DNA of 64,000 nucleotides. Origin: Tagetes erecta. Its lineage: Eukaryota > Streptophyta > Magnoliopsida > Asterales > Asteraceae. Within the stretch, counting starts at the first letter, position 1, and each line of letters opens with the position of its first letter. Both the position numbers and the translations under genes were made by a program. Below are positions 23,603-34,953 of this stretch, in pieces. Where the stretch lies: the NCBI GenBank assembly GCA_030867185.1, contig CM061494.1, forward strand, positions 1,875,001-1,939,000, read 5' to 3'. A model generated the notes under the pieces. That model saw only the letters and a list, made by a program, of their open reading frames with translations. It searched no databases and was not told the DNA's origin.

Positions 23603-24237
23603 CTAGATTAGTACCCGTGTACTACACAGATTTTAGTTTTATAGGTTTTAACTCAATTTACATATCAAATTTATTTTTAACATATCTCTTATTAAATCGA
23701 TTTGGATATTTACAAATATATTCATATAAAAAATCATATGTTACAATAAAGGATATGATTTATAATAGTTGGTAAATTTTTATTGGAACATATCGGATTA
23801 GGAGATAATTCACGATAAGTGTTAATTTTATTATTTGAACATATCGAGTTTGAGATAATTAATGATATTTGGTAAAACTTTAATTTGAACATATCGGGTT
23901 AGGATAGATCATAATAATTGATAAGTTTTTATTTGAACATATCATGTTTGGAGATAATTCATGATAAGTGGTACATATCGAGTTAAGATATAGATCATGA
24001 TAATTGGTAAATTTTGTATTTGAACATATCGGGTTAGGAGATAATTGATGATAATTTGAGAATTTTTAATTTAAACATATCGGGTTATTTCGAATATGGA
24101 GCATACCATGACCCGTCTAAAAATTCTCCATTAAATTATTTAGAACATGACACCTAAGCAAAATCCTATGTGGAGTAGTTAAAATGATGACATGTGGATG
24201 TGTTACTCAATTATTAGAATAGGTAGATTGTCATATT
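23603..24237 (-). mobile_element. Non-autonomous Helitron-like element, minus strand, 635 bp
   Basis: On the minus strand it begins A|TCTACCTATTCTAATAATTG and ends with a short palindrome (TGTGTAGTACACG), then ACTAATCTAG and T. Both ends are nearly identical to the element at 24896-25396, which lies about 660 bases away in the opposite orientation. The middle contains about six diverged tandem units around GAACATATCGGGTTAGGAGATAATT (spacing about 55-65 bases). No protein is encoded. Confidence 0.8.
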
Positions 24238-24895
24238 GTGTATGATACTCTCTCTTTGTCATGAATATATTTTATTTGATATTCGTCTCCTTTTGTCTCA
24301 TAAACTTGTTCAATGGTGTTTCGGGTAAAGTGTTTGTGATTGTTACATACGTTATGTTTGTTACATATGTGGCGTGATAAGTTTGTTACTTATGGGTTGT
24401 TTGGTAGCTTATTAATGGTGATCTAGAGGTTACCTTTTAATGGTTCAAAGTCTTTTAATGGTTAAGATATAAGTAAGTAACATCTTAACGGTAAGTTGCC
24501 ACAAGTTGTATCTCACTTACCCCTCAACCATTAGAAAACTTTGAATCACTAAGATGTATAAGATGTAGTGTCTTAATGACCATTAAAATGTAACGTTATA
24601 ATTGTTGCATTCAAAAGGTGTAGTGTAATGATCGGGTGTGAAGCTTTGACATGTATCTGTAGTAGACGTTTGTAAGTGACCTAGAGAGACTTTTTCAAAA
24701 TCTGAAATGAGTGCAATCTCTTCTTGTTTGTGTTTGTCAACCTGGATGTGTTTTCTCACCCACTTTTCTTTATAAAATGTAAATTTTCCTAAATCTAAGG
24801 AGTGAAAATGGAAAAGATAGGGATATAATAAAGTTCCCCGCTCTATCTTACCGACACTATTTTTCATCTTATTTTGACTTTTTTTATTGTTCTAA
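24238..24895. other. Spacer between two Helitron-like copies
   Basis: No gene. A short segment (about 24400-24600) has an imperfect inverted repeat (TTACCTTTTAATGGTTCAAAG pairing with later CTTTGAATCACTAAG-like sequence) that may be another small MITE. Confidence 0.3.
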
Positions 24896-25396
24896 TCTAC
24901 CTATTCTAATAATTGAGTAACTCATTCACATGTCATTATTCTAAATACTTCACATAGGATTTTGCTTAGGTGTCATCATCTAATTCAATTTGATGGAGGA
25001 TTTCAAGGCGGGTCATAGTATGCTCCATATTCGAAATAACCCGATATATACAAATAAAAAACTCACAAATTATCATCAATTATCTTCTAACCTAATATAT
25101 TCAAATAAATTTACCGATTATCATAATCTATATTCTAACCGATATGTTCAAGTTAAAAATTTACCACTTATCATTAATTATCTTCTAACCCGATATGTTA
25201 AAGTTAAAAATTTACCATTTATCAAGAGTTATCTTCTAATCTAATATATTCAAATAAAAAATTTACCAATTATTATAAATAATTTTGCTTTATTTTAGCA
25301 TATGATTTTTTATAGAAAAATATTTGCATTTGATACCTAAATTTAGTTAAAACATATAAAACTGAAATCCCGTGTAATACACGGTTGCTAATCTAG
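24896..25396 (+). mobile_element. Non-autonomous Helitron-like element, 501 bp
   Basis: Best preserved copy of the family. It starts TCTACCTATT after A (24895) and ends CTAG (25393-25396) before T. The 3' end has the textbook hairpin CCGTGT-AAT-ACACGG (25370-25384), eight bases before CTAG. The body has several tandem units with AATTTACCA.TTATCA..AATTATCTTCTAA. No target duplication is expected and none is seen. Confidence 0.85.
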
Positions 25397-26285
25397 TATA
25401 AAACAAACAATTAAAACTTAAAAAAACCAAAGTATATTATACAGGCAAGTAGGCAACATGCCAACATGTATTTGCTATATATATGTGGGCATCAAAATAA
25501 CACAGAACTTGGCCTACACGACTAGTCGACTACATAAGGTTTTTTACGTTGCCGGAGGTATATCGGATGTTGCCGGAATATATGCTGGAAAAATGTGGGT
25601 GGGAAGGGGAGGGAGATGGGTTTTTAATTTATTTACATTTTCAACCCCTCAAGTTTATATGTTTGGCATTTTCTGTTTTAAAGCATTTAAAGAGAGTTTT
25701 AATATTGACAGAAATGGCCCATGACCAAAATACCCTTGATTTAACAGGAAAACATAACTTTCGTTAACTTAAAGACCCAAAACCGTGAGAAAAATTTATA
25801 TAAAGGCCAATCCGTGCAAAAAACGATCCGTAATTTGACTTATTATAAAGGCCAAAAAATGTAATTTACTCTTGTTTATTTGTTTATAATCCGTTTAAAT
25901 ATACAACATGTTAACGAGTATGACCCATCTAAATAAACCAGGTGTGACACCGTTGGAAGGGGTTAGTTCGCAAAAACAGACTAATGTCATTACCACTCAA
26001 GATCATTGAGATTAAATAAGAAACATCGCATAATTGGGCAATAATAAAATCTTCATCAAATAAAACAAACGGATAACAATAAAATTAAAATTAAAATTAA
26101 AAAATATAAAGATTATCCTTAACTTTGTTTGATGTCATGGTTTATTCTAAGCATATTTACAATGTGTACAAGAAACAGAATTTGTAAATGCAATGTACAT
26201 GCACATTTGCAAATAATACAACCCCACAAAGCTCTCTAATTAAGTTTCAAAACTAATTAATTAACAAGTTTAACCATTTTTAATC
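25397..26285. other. Intergenic upstream of the PR-10 gene
   Basis: About 25620-25870 has words common to foldback elements (ACCCCTCAAGTTTATATG, CAAAATACCCTTGATT), but I could not define two ends. The rest is AT-rich promoter sequence. No exon is supported. Confidence 0.35.
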
Positions 26286-26293
26286 TATAAATA
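26286..26293 (+). promoter_or_regulatory. TATA box of the PR-10 gene
   Basis: TATAAATA lies 88 bases before the start codon, predicting transcription start near 26315 and a 5' UTR of about 55-60 bases. Confidence 0.6.
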
Positions 26294-26373
26294 CAACCAA
26301 CATTATCTTCACTATCCATAATCCACAACACTTCTCAACCTAAACATTTAACCATCTTTCGGCCTTTGAAAAC

Positions 26374-27265
26374 ATGGGTATTGTGACATATACCGATGAA
26401 CATGTTTCAACGATCTCGCCAGCTAGAATCTTTAAGGCCTCGATTGTCGACTCGCACAATTTGATGCCAAAAATTTTGCCGGATGCTATCAAAAGTATTG
26501 AAATTATTAAAGGCGATGGCGGGACTGGAAGCATTAAGCAAATTAACTTTGCCGGAGGTAACCTAGCTTTGAGTAACGGATCCAAATTGTTATCTGGTGT
26601 AAACAAACCAAACTTGTCTCGTTTCAAACTCTATATTAAAAGCTGGAGCTAGCTCATGAGTAATTTTTAAACTTGAGCTCAGCTCATATTAATTATAGTA
26701 AATTATTTTATTTATATAGATCATAACTATTCGATTTGACTCAAGATTTTAGTAAACCGATCTCGAGTAGTTCATGACTCATGAGTGAATGTGACTCGGT
26801 TTGTTACAATATACCCCTTCCTCTATTTAGTATTTACAACAAGTGTTTATAAAAAATAACCTATTTTAGGGTCTTCTAAACTATTGCTAAGCATGTTTCA
26901 ACCTTTATATTGTCTCTAAAAAGTCTTAAACTTTACTTACAACATTCACTTGTTATTAAATTCAATTGTTATATGAAGGATGGGTGAAACACCAAATAGA
27001 TGAACTAGATGAGAAGACAATGACATACAAATATACTTTGATCGAAGGCGAAGGCTTATCCGACAAGGTCGAGAAGGTGTCTTACAATATCAAGTTTGAT
27101 GGTTTGCCCGATGGCGGGACGATTTCAAAGATGATCACAACTATTTACACACGTGGTGATTTTGAGATTAAGGAAGAGGAACTAAAAGCCGGCAAAGAAA
27201 AGGTTTTAGGACTTTACAAAGTTGTTGAAGCCTACCTTATCAACAACCCTGATGCATATGTTTAA
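26374..27265 (+). CDS. PR-10 / Bet v 1 family protein
   Basis: Two exons: 26374-26557 and 26979-27265, phase-1 intron; 156 residues, the normal family length. It begins MGIVTYTDEHVSTISPARIFKA and carries the glycine-rich loop GDGGTGSIKQINF (about 47-59), then GDFEIKEEELKAGKEK and VVEAYLINNPDAYV at the C-terminus, all PR-10 hallmarks. Members bind small hydrophobic ligands in the cytosol; some act in alkaloid or flavonoid metabolism, and many are pathogen- or stress-induced. The intron is at the place usual for PR-10 genes. The junction FAGG|WVKHQ lacks a few residues usually seen before VKH; the only usable acceptor AG (26977-26978) is preceded by an in-frame-looking LLYEG, so the acceptor may have shifted. 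The intron carries a degraded hAT-type MITE fragment. Specific ligand unknown. Confidence 0.92.
26640..26815. mobile_element. Degraded GAGCTC-type MITE fragment in the PR-10 intron
   Basis: The segment AACCGATCTCGAGTAGTTCATGA...GAATGTGACTCGG...ATATACCCCTT matches the right arm of the hAT MITE at 19160-19222 (GAGTCGATCTCGAGTAGCTTGTGAGCC...TTTACACCCCTA), and the left portion has GCTGGAGCTAGCTCATGAG and TTGAGCTCAGCTCAT. It is too decayed to show target duplications. Confidence 0.5.
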
Positions 27266-27930
27266 GGATACTACTATCATATGTTTGCATTTTAAGATCC
27301 CCATTGTTGTCATTCAATAAAAATCACATCTTTGAATAAAAAACTACTCAAACAATACAATTCTCTTCCAACTAAACTATGAACTATCCAACATAGCAAT
27401 ATCTTATCCTTTATTATTAAAAATAAAAACTAGGCAATTAGGCCCAAATGTTGTGTTAGGCCCAATTATATTAATCATCAGCCCAATGGGCTTATAAAAC
27501 CAAACTCATCTCTTATAATCTAGCGATTCAAATTTCAAACTAGTTAGAAACTTAGAAAACAAGAACCAACTTACCATTTACCAACATACTAAACTGAAAA
27601 ATGTTTATATAAATCATATGTTTGACATTGTCACATTGATATTGATATATAGATCATATGTTTCACATTGTCACATTGATATTGGTATGCAAACAGACAT
27701 ATATATCATGCTAAATGAGGTGGCATCATCGTATTGGATGGTGACTACAGCGAATTAGAGGGTAAGAAAGTAGGTGCCACTTCCATTGTAAGTCCCTAAC
27801 TCCCTCGTAGTCACCCAACCAACTCAGTTGTAAGGTGCGTTCTGTTCTACACTAAAAGTGAAGGTTTGAAATCTGTACTTGACAAGTGATGAGATAAAGA
27901 ACATAATATTAAGAGCGAATGTTAAAAAAA
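27266..27930. other. Intergenic downstream of PR-10, no gene seen
   Basis: 3' UTR and spacer. A ~55-base direct repeat occurs at about 27608-27700 (ATAAATCATATGTTTGACATTGTCACATTGATATTG, then a near copy with TTTCACATTG). Nothing else is recognised. Confidence 0.4.
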
Positions 27931-27932
27931 GG

Positions 27933-28495
27933 GGCAAATTGGCTAAAAATAATCCCAACTAACACTTATTGGTCAAGAATAATTCAATTCAGTTTATTCC
28001 CTCCAGTGGTCCCAAATCTAACTTTTTTGGCCTCTAATGGTCCGCCGTTAACTGCACTTAACGGCCGTTAACTTTTTTTTATTTTTTTTCGAATTTCAAA
28101 ACAATGTTTTATGGATATTGATCGGGAGGTGTATACGATTCAATTGATGTAAACCTTACTTCGAACTGGTGTTCCAAACGACAAAACGGTCTTCAATCGG
28201 GTGTTTAAAACCTAACGGTGCTTTAACCAGATATCAAAATTAAACCATTTGGAGCAACAATTGGAAGTAAGGTTTACATCAACTAACTCGTATTCTCCTC
28301 CCGATCAAAATCCCTAAAATATCGGTTTGAAATTCGAAAAAAATAAAAAAAAAAGTTAACGGCCGTTAAGTGCACTTAACGGCGGACCATTGTAGGCCAA
28401 AAAAGTTGGATTTGGGACCACTTAAAGGAATAAACTGAGTTGGGATTATTTTCAACCAATAGGTGTTAGTTGGGATTATTTTAGGCCAATTTGCC
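27933..28495. mobile_element. Foldback (MULE-type) MITE with ~150-bp inverted repeats
   Basis: The left end GGCAAATTGGC(T)AAAAATAATCCCAACTAACAC is matched by the right end GTTAGTTGGGATTATTTTAGGCCAATTTGCC. The arms continue as GGTCCGCCGTTAACTGCACTTAACGGCCGTTAAC and its reverse complement, about 150 bases or more each with mismatches. Flanks are poly-A (27924-27930 and 28496-28504), so a 9-bp duplication may exist but is ambiguous. No coding capacity. It ends about 50 bases from the tRNA-Glu gene. Confidence 0.8.
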
Positions 28496-28536
28496 AAAAA
28501 AAAAGTATCAAACCATTAAATCTAAAAAATGAGTAT

Positions 28537-28544
28537 AAAAAAAA
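28537..28544 (-). terminator. Pol III terminator of tRNA-Glu
   Basis: Eight A on the + strand, read as a run of T on the minus strand, lie directly after the tRNA 3' end. This is a standard RNA polymerase III stop signal. Confidence 0.8.
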
Positions 28545-28546
28545 GT

Positions 28547-28619
28547 TTCCGTTGCCGGGACTTGAACCCGGGTCTCTCGGGTGAGAGCCGAGTATCCTAA
28601 CCAACTAGACTACAACGGA
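28547..28619 (-). tRNA. tRNA-Glu (anticodon CUC)
   Basis: The minus strand gives a complete 73-base cloverleaf including the discriminator base: acceptor stem TCCGTTG paired with CAACGGA, D arm TAGTCTAGTTGGTTAGGATA (box A), anticodon arm CTCGG-CTCTCAC-CCGAG with CTC at positions 34-36, and T arm with GGGTTCAAGTCCC (box B). There is no intron. It is nearly identical to plant nuclear tRNA-Glu genes. Confidence 0.97.
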
Positions 28620-29139
28620 ATTGTGTTGTACATATCCAGCTTTTATCCTATATATTAAAAACCACAACAAAAACATCAACCTCTCAGTTTATAGAGTTTG
28701 AGACATCATTGTGGTATGTACAAATACAATTATACAGCTTGTTGTAAAGGATTAATTTTCATCTTCATTTATCTGTCATCTCGATCACCATTCCCCTAAG
28801 CCTCTTTTGTTGTCCTACACTCGTCTTTCTACGACACCCGTAGCTTAACCAAACCTCAACCATTTACTTTTTTATATTTAGTTGGTTGGTTTGGTTACCT
28901 ATAACAACAACTAGTCGTCTCTATATGCTTATCTATAGCAACGAAAACTATCGTCTCTATAGATGTCGTTTCTAAAAACCCATTTAATTTCGTGTGATGT
29001 TAATGCAATGCATCGTTGTTAAAATAGAAGGATATGTTTGAAACTAGTTGATAAAACTTTTTTCCTATTGTGCACTGTTTTTAAGATGTTTTTTAGTTTA
29101 TACAATAATTAAAGCTGTATATCTTGAATATACTATATT
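28620..29139. other. Intergenic, no feature seen
   Basis: Sequence upstream of the tRNA gene, mixed composition. No exon or repeat pair recognised. Confidence 0.35.
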
Positions 29140-29620
29140 CAGGGCCGTCTCAAGTTTTTTGGGGGCCTCAATCGGACACAAAAATTGAGGCCCCTATCAC
29201 GAGTTATTTATTTTTTGCTTCGATCTTATTTTATGTCTAAAATCATTAAAACCCAAAAACTAAGTCTCAAATAGTGTACCATATGGCTATAAGAGCTTGA
29301 TCTCCAAATAGAATAGCTTGATGAGTTTATTTCTTTAAAATCGTGACCTTTCTTTGCTAACGGTGACCAACAAAATATGATTATCGGTTGAGATTTGAGA
29401 CCGTTAATTGTTATAGAAGAGAGCAAGCTTTAGTGTTTTGAGTTCTATCAACTACCACTATTTTTTACGTTGTTCCTAAGGAACAAATCGGATCATCTAA
29501 TAGGATAGTTAGTACAGTTGCTCACCAGGGCCCAAATAGTACAAGTTAAATTTTGAGGCCCTAATCAGGTGGGGGCCTAAAACCCTAACATTAGTTCACA
29601 TAACTGTTGAGACGGCCCTG
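29140..29620. mobile_element. hAT-type non-autonomous element, CAGGGCCGTCTCAA ends, 481 bp
   Basis: The ends are a perfect 14-base inverted repeat, CAGGGCCGTCTCAA (29140-29153) and TTGAGACGGCCCTG (29607-29620). The flanks are ACTATATT on both sides (29132-29139 and 29621-29628), an exact 8-bp target duplication. CAGGG ends and 8-bp duplications are the hAT superfamily signature. Subterminal GGGGGCCT / GAGGCCC words are also inverted. No transposase remains. Confidence 0.9.
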
Positions 29621-31336
29621 ACTATATTAAAAATCAATAAAGAGTAAACGATTATAGTTAGGATAATAATATAACATGACCTCTATATACGTATATGATT
29701 AAGTAGCTTGATTAAACTTGTCTATAACTTCACAAAATAAAAAATTATCATACAAATTTACAAATTCTAAACAATGAGTTATAAGTATTAACTTTAATGT
29801 TTAAAATCCAATAAATATTAGGCTATCTGTTGTGAAAATGTGATACTGACTGAAAATAAAGTACAAAAAAAATAATGTTAAATAGACGGTGACTATGATC
29901 TGTTGTGGGAAAATGATATTGATTATAAGGGGAGGATATCAAAGAATAACAATCAAGTTTCAAAACTATTATCATTAGGAGTTAGGACACTCATGCATGT
30001 TTTGCTTAAATTGGACTATTTTACCTTCAAATCAAGTCATTATTAGAACTTTTAGTTTTAAGAAAGAAACGAAGGAGAAGAAGTAAGGGTCTAGATTTCC
30101 ACAATACGTAATTTTAATTTAAAATAAATAAAACAAAGTAATTACTTTAAAAAATAAAATAAAAGTCTAAATAGATTTTTCTAAAAAATCAAAAAGAAAA
30201 ATGTTTTTTAATCGAAAGCTAATTAAGGATGTCAAAGCCCCCTTAGGTTCCACTAAAGGTGGAGATACTACTTAGCTTTCAAACAAAATAAGCTAAATTT
30301 ATTTAGAAAGACACTCATTGAGTTACTTACAAAATCTTAAATCTTGAGAGCAATTTCATGATGAAAAATAGCCCTTTAAGTTTAAAATCGGGACCATCAT
30401 TGACATCCAACAAGAATTTACACTAAATTTGGTTTATTTTGTGTAGTTATTTGTTTATCTTATTATTTATTAGTTTAGTTTAATTTGTTTATCTAACTTA
30501 AACTTTTTTATTATCTTTTATTTTAATTTGTTGGGTTATTGAATTTTAATAATCCGAACTTTTGTATATTGGTCGATATTAATCTTAACTTTAAAAATTG
30601 CATGTGTCAATCCCAACTTGTAAATTATTTTCTTACAATGATCCTCCGTTAAAGTTAACTTAACACCGTTAAATTTTTTTCGAATTTTTGACCGAGACTT
30701 TAGGGCTTTTGATTGAGAGGACGATACAAGTCTAATCATGTAAAACTTAACTTGAGTCGATGCTTCAAAGAAAAATGACACTTTCCAATAACACTTAACT
30801 TGAGACGATACGAGATAAACTTTTTGATTATCTAACTTAAGCTTTTGATTATCTTTTATACAAAAGTTCGGATTATTAAAATCCAATAACCCTAATTTGT
30901 TTATCTAACTTAAACTTTTTGATTATGTTAGTTAACATTTTATCCCCTTATAGAAAGAAAAATGACACTTTCAACTTAAATGATTTATATTTGTTCTCTT
31001 TGACCTAGATTATTTTTTTATCCAACCATTTAACACGACCGGTATTGTTATAACACATATTTTGCACCATAACAAAAATTTATGTATCCGTCATTGTCAT
31101 CCACGACCAGCACTCTTATCGCTCTTTTTAACTTTATAAGCTAAGTCATAATTACATGGGCAGTTCATAATCCTTGTGACCAAGAAATTAGAACATAATT
31201 ATCAATAACAAATCTGGTCGACATAATGTAATAAATAAAATTATACAACTTCTTATTTTCCACATTAATTTTATAGTTCATTGCATAAGTAATTAAATAC
31301 ATGTTAATCATTAAATCATAAATTTTGATAAACGAA
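29621..31336. other. Intergenic; probable foldback element around 30530-30890
   Basis: No gene. At 30530-30890 the sequence TTATTG.ATTTTAATAATCCGAAC pairs with GTTCGGATTATTAAAATCCAATAA, giving inverted repeats about 24 bases long with a body rich in GTTAAAGTTAAC; this is likely another foldback MITE. The rest is AT-rich. Confidence 0.45.
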
Positions 31337-32039
31337 TCAATCCTTATTAACACGTAAATCTAAAGTCTGCGGCCAGTATTTATATGCGGTATAAACACTA
31401 AATGCCGCAACGGATGCAAAGCCAACGGTCACCATGACGCGAGTAAACGTCTTAGATTTTAAAACTTGACTCACTCTTGCTTTGATATCTCGAATGCTAG
31501 TTTTTTCATTAGTATCTGGGGTGACAGATTTTTCATTTGTGGTGACGTTATTGCTTTGACGATCTTTTGGTGACGACGTCACAACTGCAGGAGTTGCAAC
31601 CGACGCTGAAGGTGGCGTTGGAACCTTTTTGGGTAAAGTAATGCGAAGACATCCTTGAGAGAATTTGGCATGAATGTTATCTGAGTCATATTCTTTTGTA
31701 ACATTTACTTCTTTCAAAAAACGTTTTCTTTTTTCCCCTTCAATAACCTTGTCTCCAGAGATCTTTAAAAGCCCACTATTACTTATTTGAACTCTTAGTT
31801 GTTCTTTTTTGAACTCTTTAACATGTAAGAAGAAGACAATTTAATAAAAAAGTTATATGTTAGAACAATTTTTCATTCATATTAATTCGGTTTAACAAAA
31901 ACATAACGAGTATATATGTACCTGGTACATGGATCACTAGTACGTCATGAGTCTCCTCTCGTTGCCATGTACAAGGAGGCTCAAAATCATTATAAGAAAG
32001 CAAGGTTTGCAGCGCGGTGCCTCTTATTTTTGAGTCCAT
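31337..32039 (-). CDS. RTM2-like protein: Hsp20/alpha-crystallin domain with C-terminal membrane anchor
   Basis: Two exons on the minus strand: 32039-31922 and 31815-31337, with a 106-base phase-1 intron; 198 residues. It starts MDSKIRGTALQ and continues FEPPCTWQREETHDVLVIHVPEFKKEQLRVQI and GLLKISGDKVIEG, a plant-type Hsp20 domain (about residues 15-105), closing with IHAKFSQGCLRITLPKK. A Pro/Ser/Thr-rich linker follows, and residues 166-183 (VMVTVGFASVAAFSVYTA) form a single membrane helix near the C-terminus. This domain plan matches Arabidopsis RTM2, which limits long-distance movement of potyviruses in phloem, but most family members have no known virus role. It is shorter than RTM2 itself (about 366 residues), so RTM2-like is the safe name. 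The start was chosen by family match; an in-frame TTG precedes it. Confidence 0.88.
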
Positions 32040-32550
32040 CAAACGCGATTTCGAATGATTTAGTTGATAATAACACGAAAATAATTGAAAAGATAATTAT
32101 TATAATTTCATTTGATGATGTTGTTTTATAGTGGTTACATGAATAAATGGTGTTAGTTATTCCTTTTTTAGTTGTGTTGGTTTCTTGGCTTTGCTTTGTC
32201 TTTCAAAGATTTTAGTTAAAGCAAGGCATGGCTTGAAATAGAAATAAATAAAAGCATCTTTGAACTTGCAAATGGAATAACTTTTGAGGTTATATGACAG
32301 ATTTGGATTGTTTCATGTTGTTTTAATTTCAAAACTTATATATGAAAGTGATAACAAATTCTATATTAATATTTTCAACATAACTTTTGATAGAGTATAT
32401 ATTTTTGGATTGTGTACGCTACAAATTTAAAGTGAATGTGAGATAAAAAGAAGACAACTTATAAAACATCATGTCAAAACTCTTAATTTTGAAGTATAAA
32501 TGAATCTTAACAAAAAACTACCCACTTTAACTAGGAAAATTGGATTTTTA
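32040..32550. other. Promoter region of the RTM2-like gene
   Basis: AT-rich, no other gene. I cannot point to a convincing TATA box. Confidence 0.3.
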
Positions 32551-33030
32551 ATATGGGTTTATCTATGCTCACACCCCTTTTTAACATACCCCCAGTCGTT
32601 GCACTTTGGTGAAAAAGTTGCGTCTGGGTCAATTTTTTTGTTGTTGTTTTATGTTAACGTTTGGATTGTTTTTTTTAATCAATTTTTTATAAACATAAAC
32701 ATGTTTTTTTGGTTGTTTTTGTTTAAAAGTTGTAGTTTTTAATTATAAACGTTAATTATTTAATATAAAAAGCGTTAACACACGTTTGTTTCACAACTAG
32801 TTAATAATTTTATATTGAATAATTATCTTTTTTTTATTTAAACCACAACCTAAAAAACACGACTTTATAAAACAAATTAAAAAAAACAACCTAACACGTC
32901 TTTTTTTTTAAATAAACGTTTTTTTACAAAAAAAAAATGGACGCAAACGCAACTATTTGGCCATGACGCAACGTCTGGTTGTTGTGAAGGTGTGGGAATA
33001 GATAAATAGGGCGTGGGAATAGACAAAGGT
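32551..33030. mobile_element. Probable foldback MITE
   Basis: The left part TTTATCTATGCTCACACCCC and the right part GGTGTGGGAATAGATAAATAGGGCGTGGGAATAGACAAAGG are imperfect inverted repeats; further in, GTTGCGTCTGG pairs loosely with GACGCAACGTCTGG. The centre is very T/A-rich. Exact ends and target duplication are unclear. Confidence 0.4.
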
Positions 33031-34953
33031 TTTTTAATATCTAAACTATTGAGTATGGTTAGATATTAATCCAAATTAACAATCCTTACGGTATTAAATC
33101 TTAACTTTTGGTTTTGTTATAAGTTGTCTTAATCTAATCCTTCATTAATTAACTTCGTTTTTTATGACAATAACATGTGATGTAGTGTACAACATAACTA
33201 AATAACTAAATATAAATATATATCTAACTCAAACCCAAGACGACCCCTAAAAAACTCTCTCCCCACTTGACCATATGCGTAGTGACAAGTCATGATTTAT
33301 TATAAGTTCACGAGTAAAAGAATAAAATTCAAATAAATACAAATATATTGGATTAAAAACTAAAAAGACATGCAATGAATAAAAGGAATGTATCATGATC
33401 AAAAAGGTAAAGTGAATTGTGGTCCACCGTCCAACTAAGATCTCGAGACATGAAAACCAGCAATCACATATTTGACCAAAATTAAAGACGACATATTTGC
33501 ATATAGCAAGAACGTGTCTAAATTTTTTAGTGTATTTGTAAGAGATTTGCATGCATGCATGTGTATGGATAATTACGGATCAACACATTTTTTATATTAT
33601 AAATGATCGATGTAAATAAATGATATGGGTAAAAATAACACTTAATATATGTAATTCTGCCTAATGTATATGCATCATTTTTTTAGCGGTCTTAATTATA
33701 GCTAGGCCATTGGCCTTACACGATTTTTATTCTCTTAATATGAGTTCGTGAAAAAGAATCTTTTCTCTTGTGGTTGATGGTTTAACTATTAAAGTGAACA
33801 AATGTGTATATATATATATATTTTTTTTCTTTGTTAATTAATTCAACTAATATTTGATATCATTTAAATAATCCATTGGTTTAAAACAAATGTTATCCAA
33901 TATTATATCAATGTAACAATTATATCACATGCTTGTCTTTTATGTAACGATGAAAAGAACTAAAGATAAAACGTAGAACAAATGTTAAAGTGTGAGACAA
34001 TTCAATTGTCGTTAACTAACTACTCTTCTACCACATTAACAACGAGCTTTATTTATAATGTATAGTTACTTATGTAATTGACTAGTTTAAAACTTTGTTA
34101 TAAACTTTATAAACAATTTTATCATGGAACACTAACAAGTAACAAGTAAATCATCCAAAAACACATTAAAATATCATTTCTTTTAAGGGTTCTAGTACAA
34201 AACGCCATCCTCACGATCTACACAAGATGTTTAAATAGAAAAAAAAGGATTATAAGTTATAACACTAACTAATGTAACCCTGTGCTCTTTCACTTGCATG
34301 GACACTAATAATTTTATACATATAAGAAATAAAATTTTTTTCCTAATAACCGTTAACCTAAATAGTCCATGTGATATTTAAGATTTCATAAATTAAAAAG
34401 ATCTTAAATTCAAGTCTCACACATGAGACACAACAATAAAGTTTTCAGAAGGAGTCAGAGATTTTCTCATCTGAAATAAAGATTAATGCGTGGACTAATA
34501 ACCCGTGAGCAGGGGCGCATCTTTTAAGTGACCGGGATGGACGTCGATCCCTGTGCGTTTTCTTGCCAGAAATTTTGATTTTTATCATGATACATTAAAT
34601 TATTATTTTGATCTCGCTCTGTGTAAAAAATTACATGTATTATATATATATTAAACTCATCCTCGTATCCGTAACTTACCGTGAGTGAATCAAATTGTAT
34701 ATATTTTTTTATTTTTTTGTAATAGTAGTTATAACCGTCTATAATAGAGTGTAAAAACCGAAATCAAAACCACCGTGTCGACTAAAAGTAAAAATATGCT
34801 TTTAATTGGGAGTTATAAGATACGGGCAGATATAAAACCAAGCATGCCATTCATCATCATCTGAACACTTTAATGGCGTGATTCAATTCTGCAACCTTAA
34901 ATCCCATACTATTAATCACCTGAAGCCATTTGCACTTCACCACTACATCCACA
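33031..34953. other. Intergenic, no gene seen
   Basis: Nearly 2 kb of AT-rich sequence. No exon, conserved protein or defined repeat was found. The last ~150 bases are the 5' region of the BPA1-family gene. Confidence 0.4.

Noticed and set aside
30536..30886. Minus-strand open frame of 116 residues
   Set aside because: It spans a foldback element whose ends pair with each other; no conserved motif and no exon signals.
32500..32742. Hydrophobic + strand frame, 80 residues, resembling membrane segments
   Set aside because: It lies in T-rich foldback sequence; the Phe/Leu/Ile content comes from base composition.
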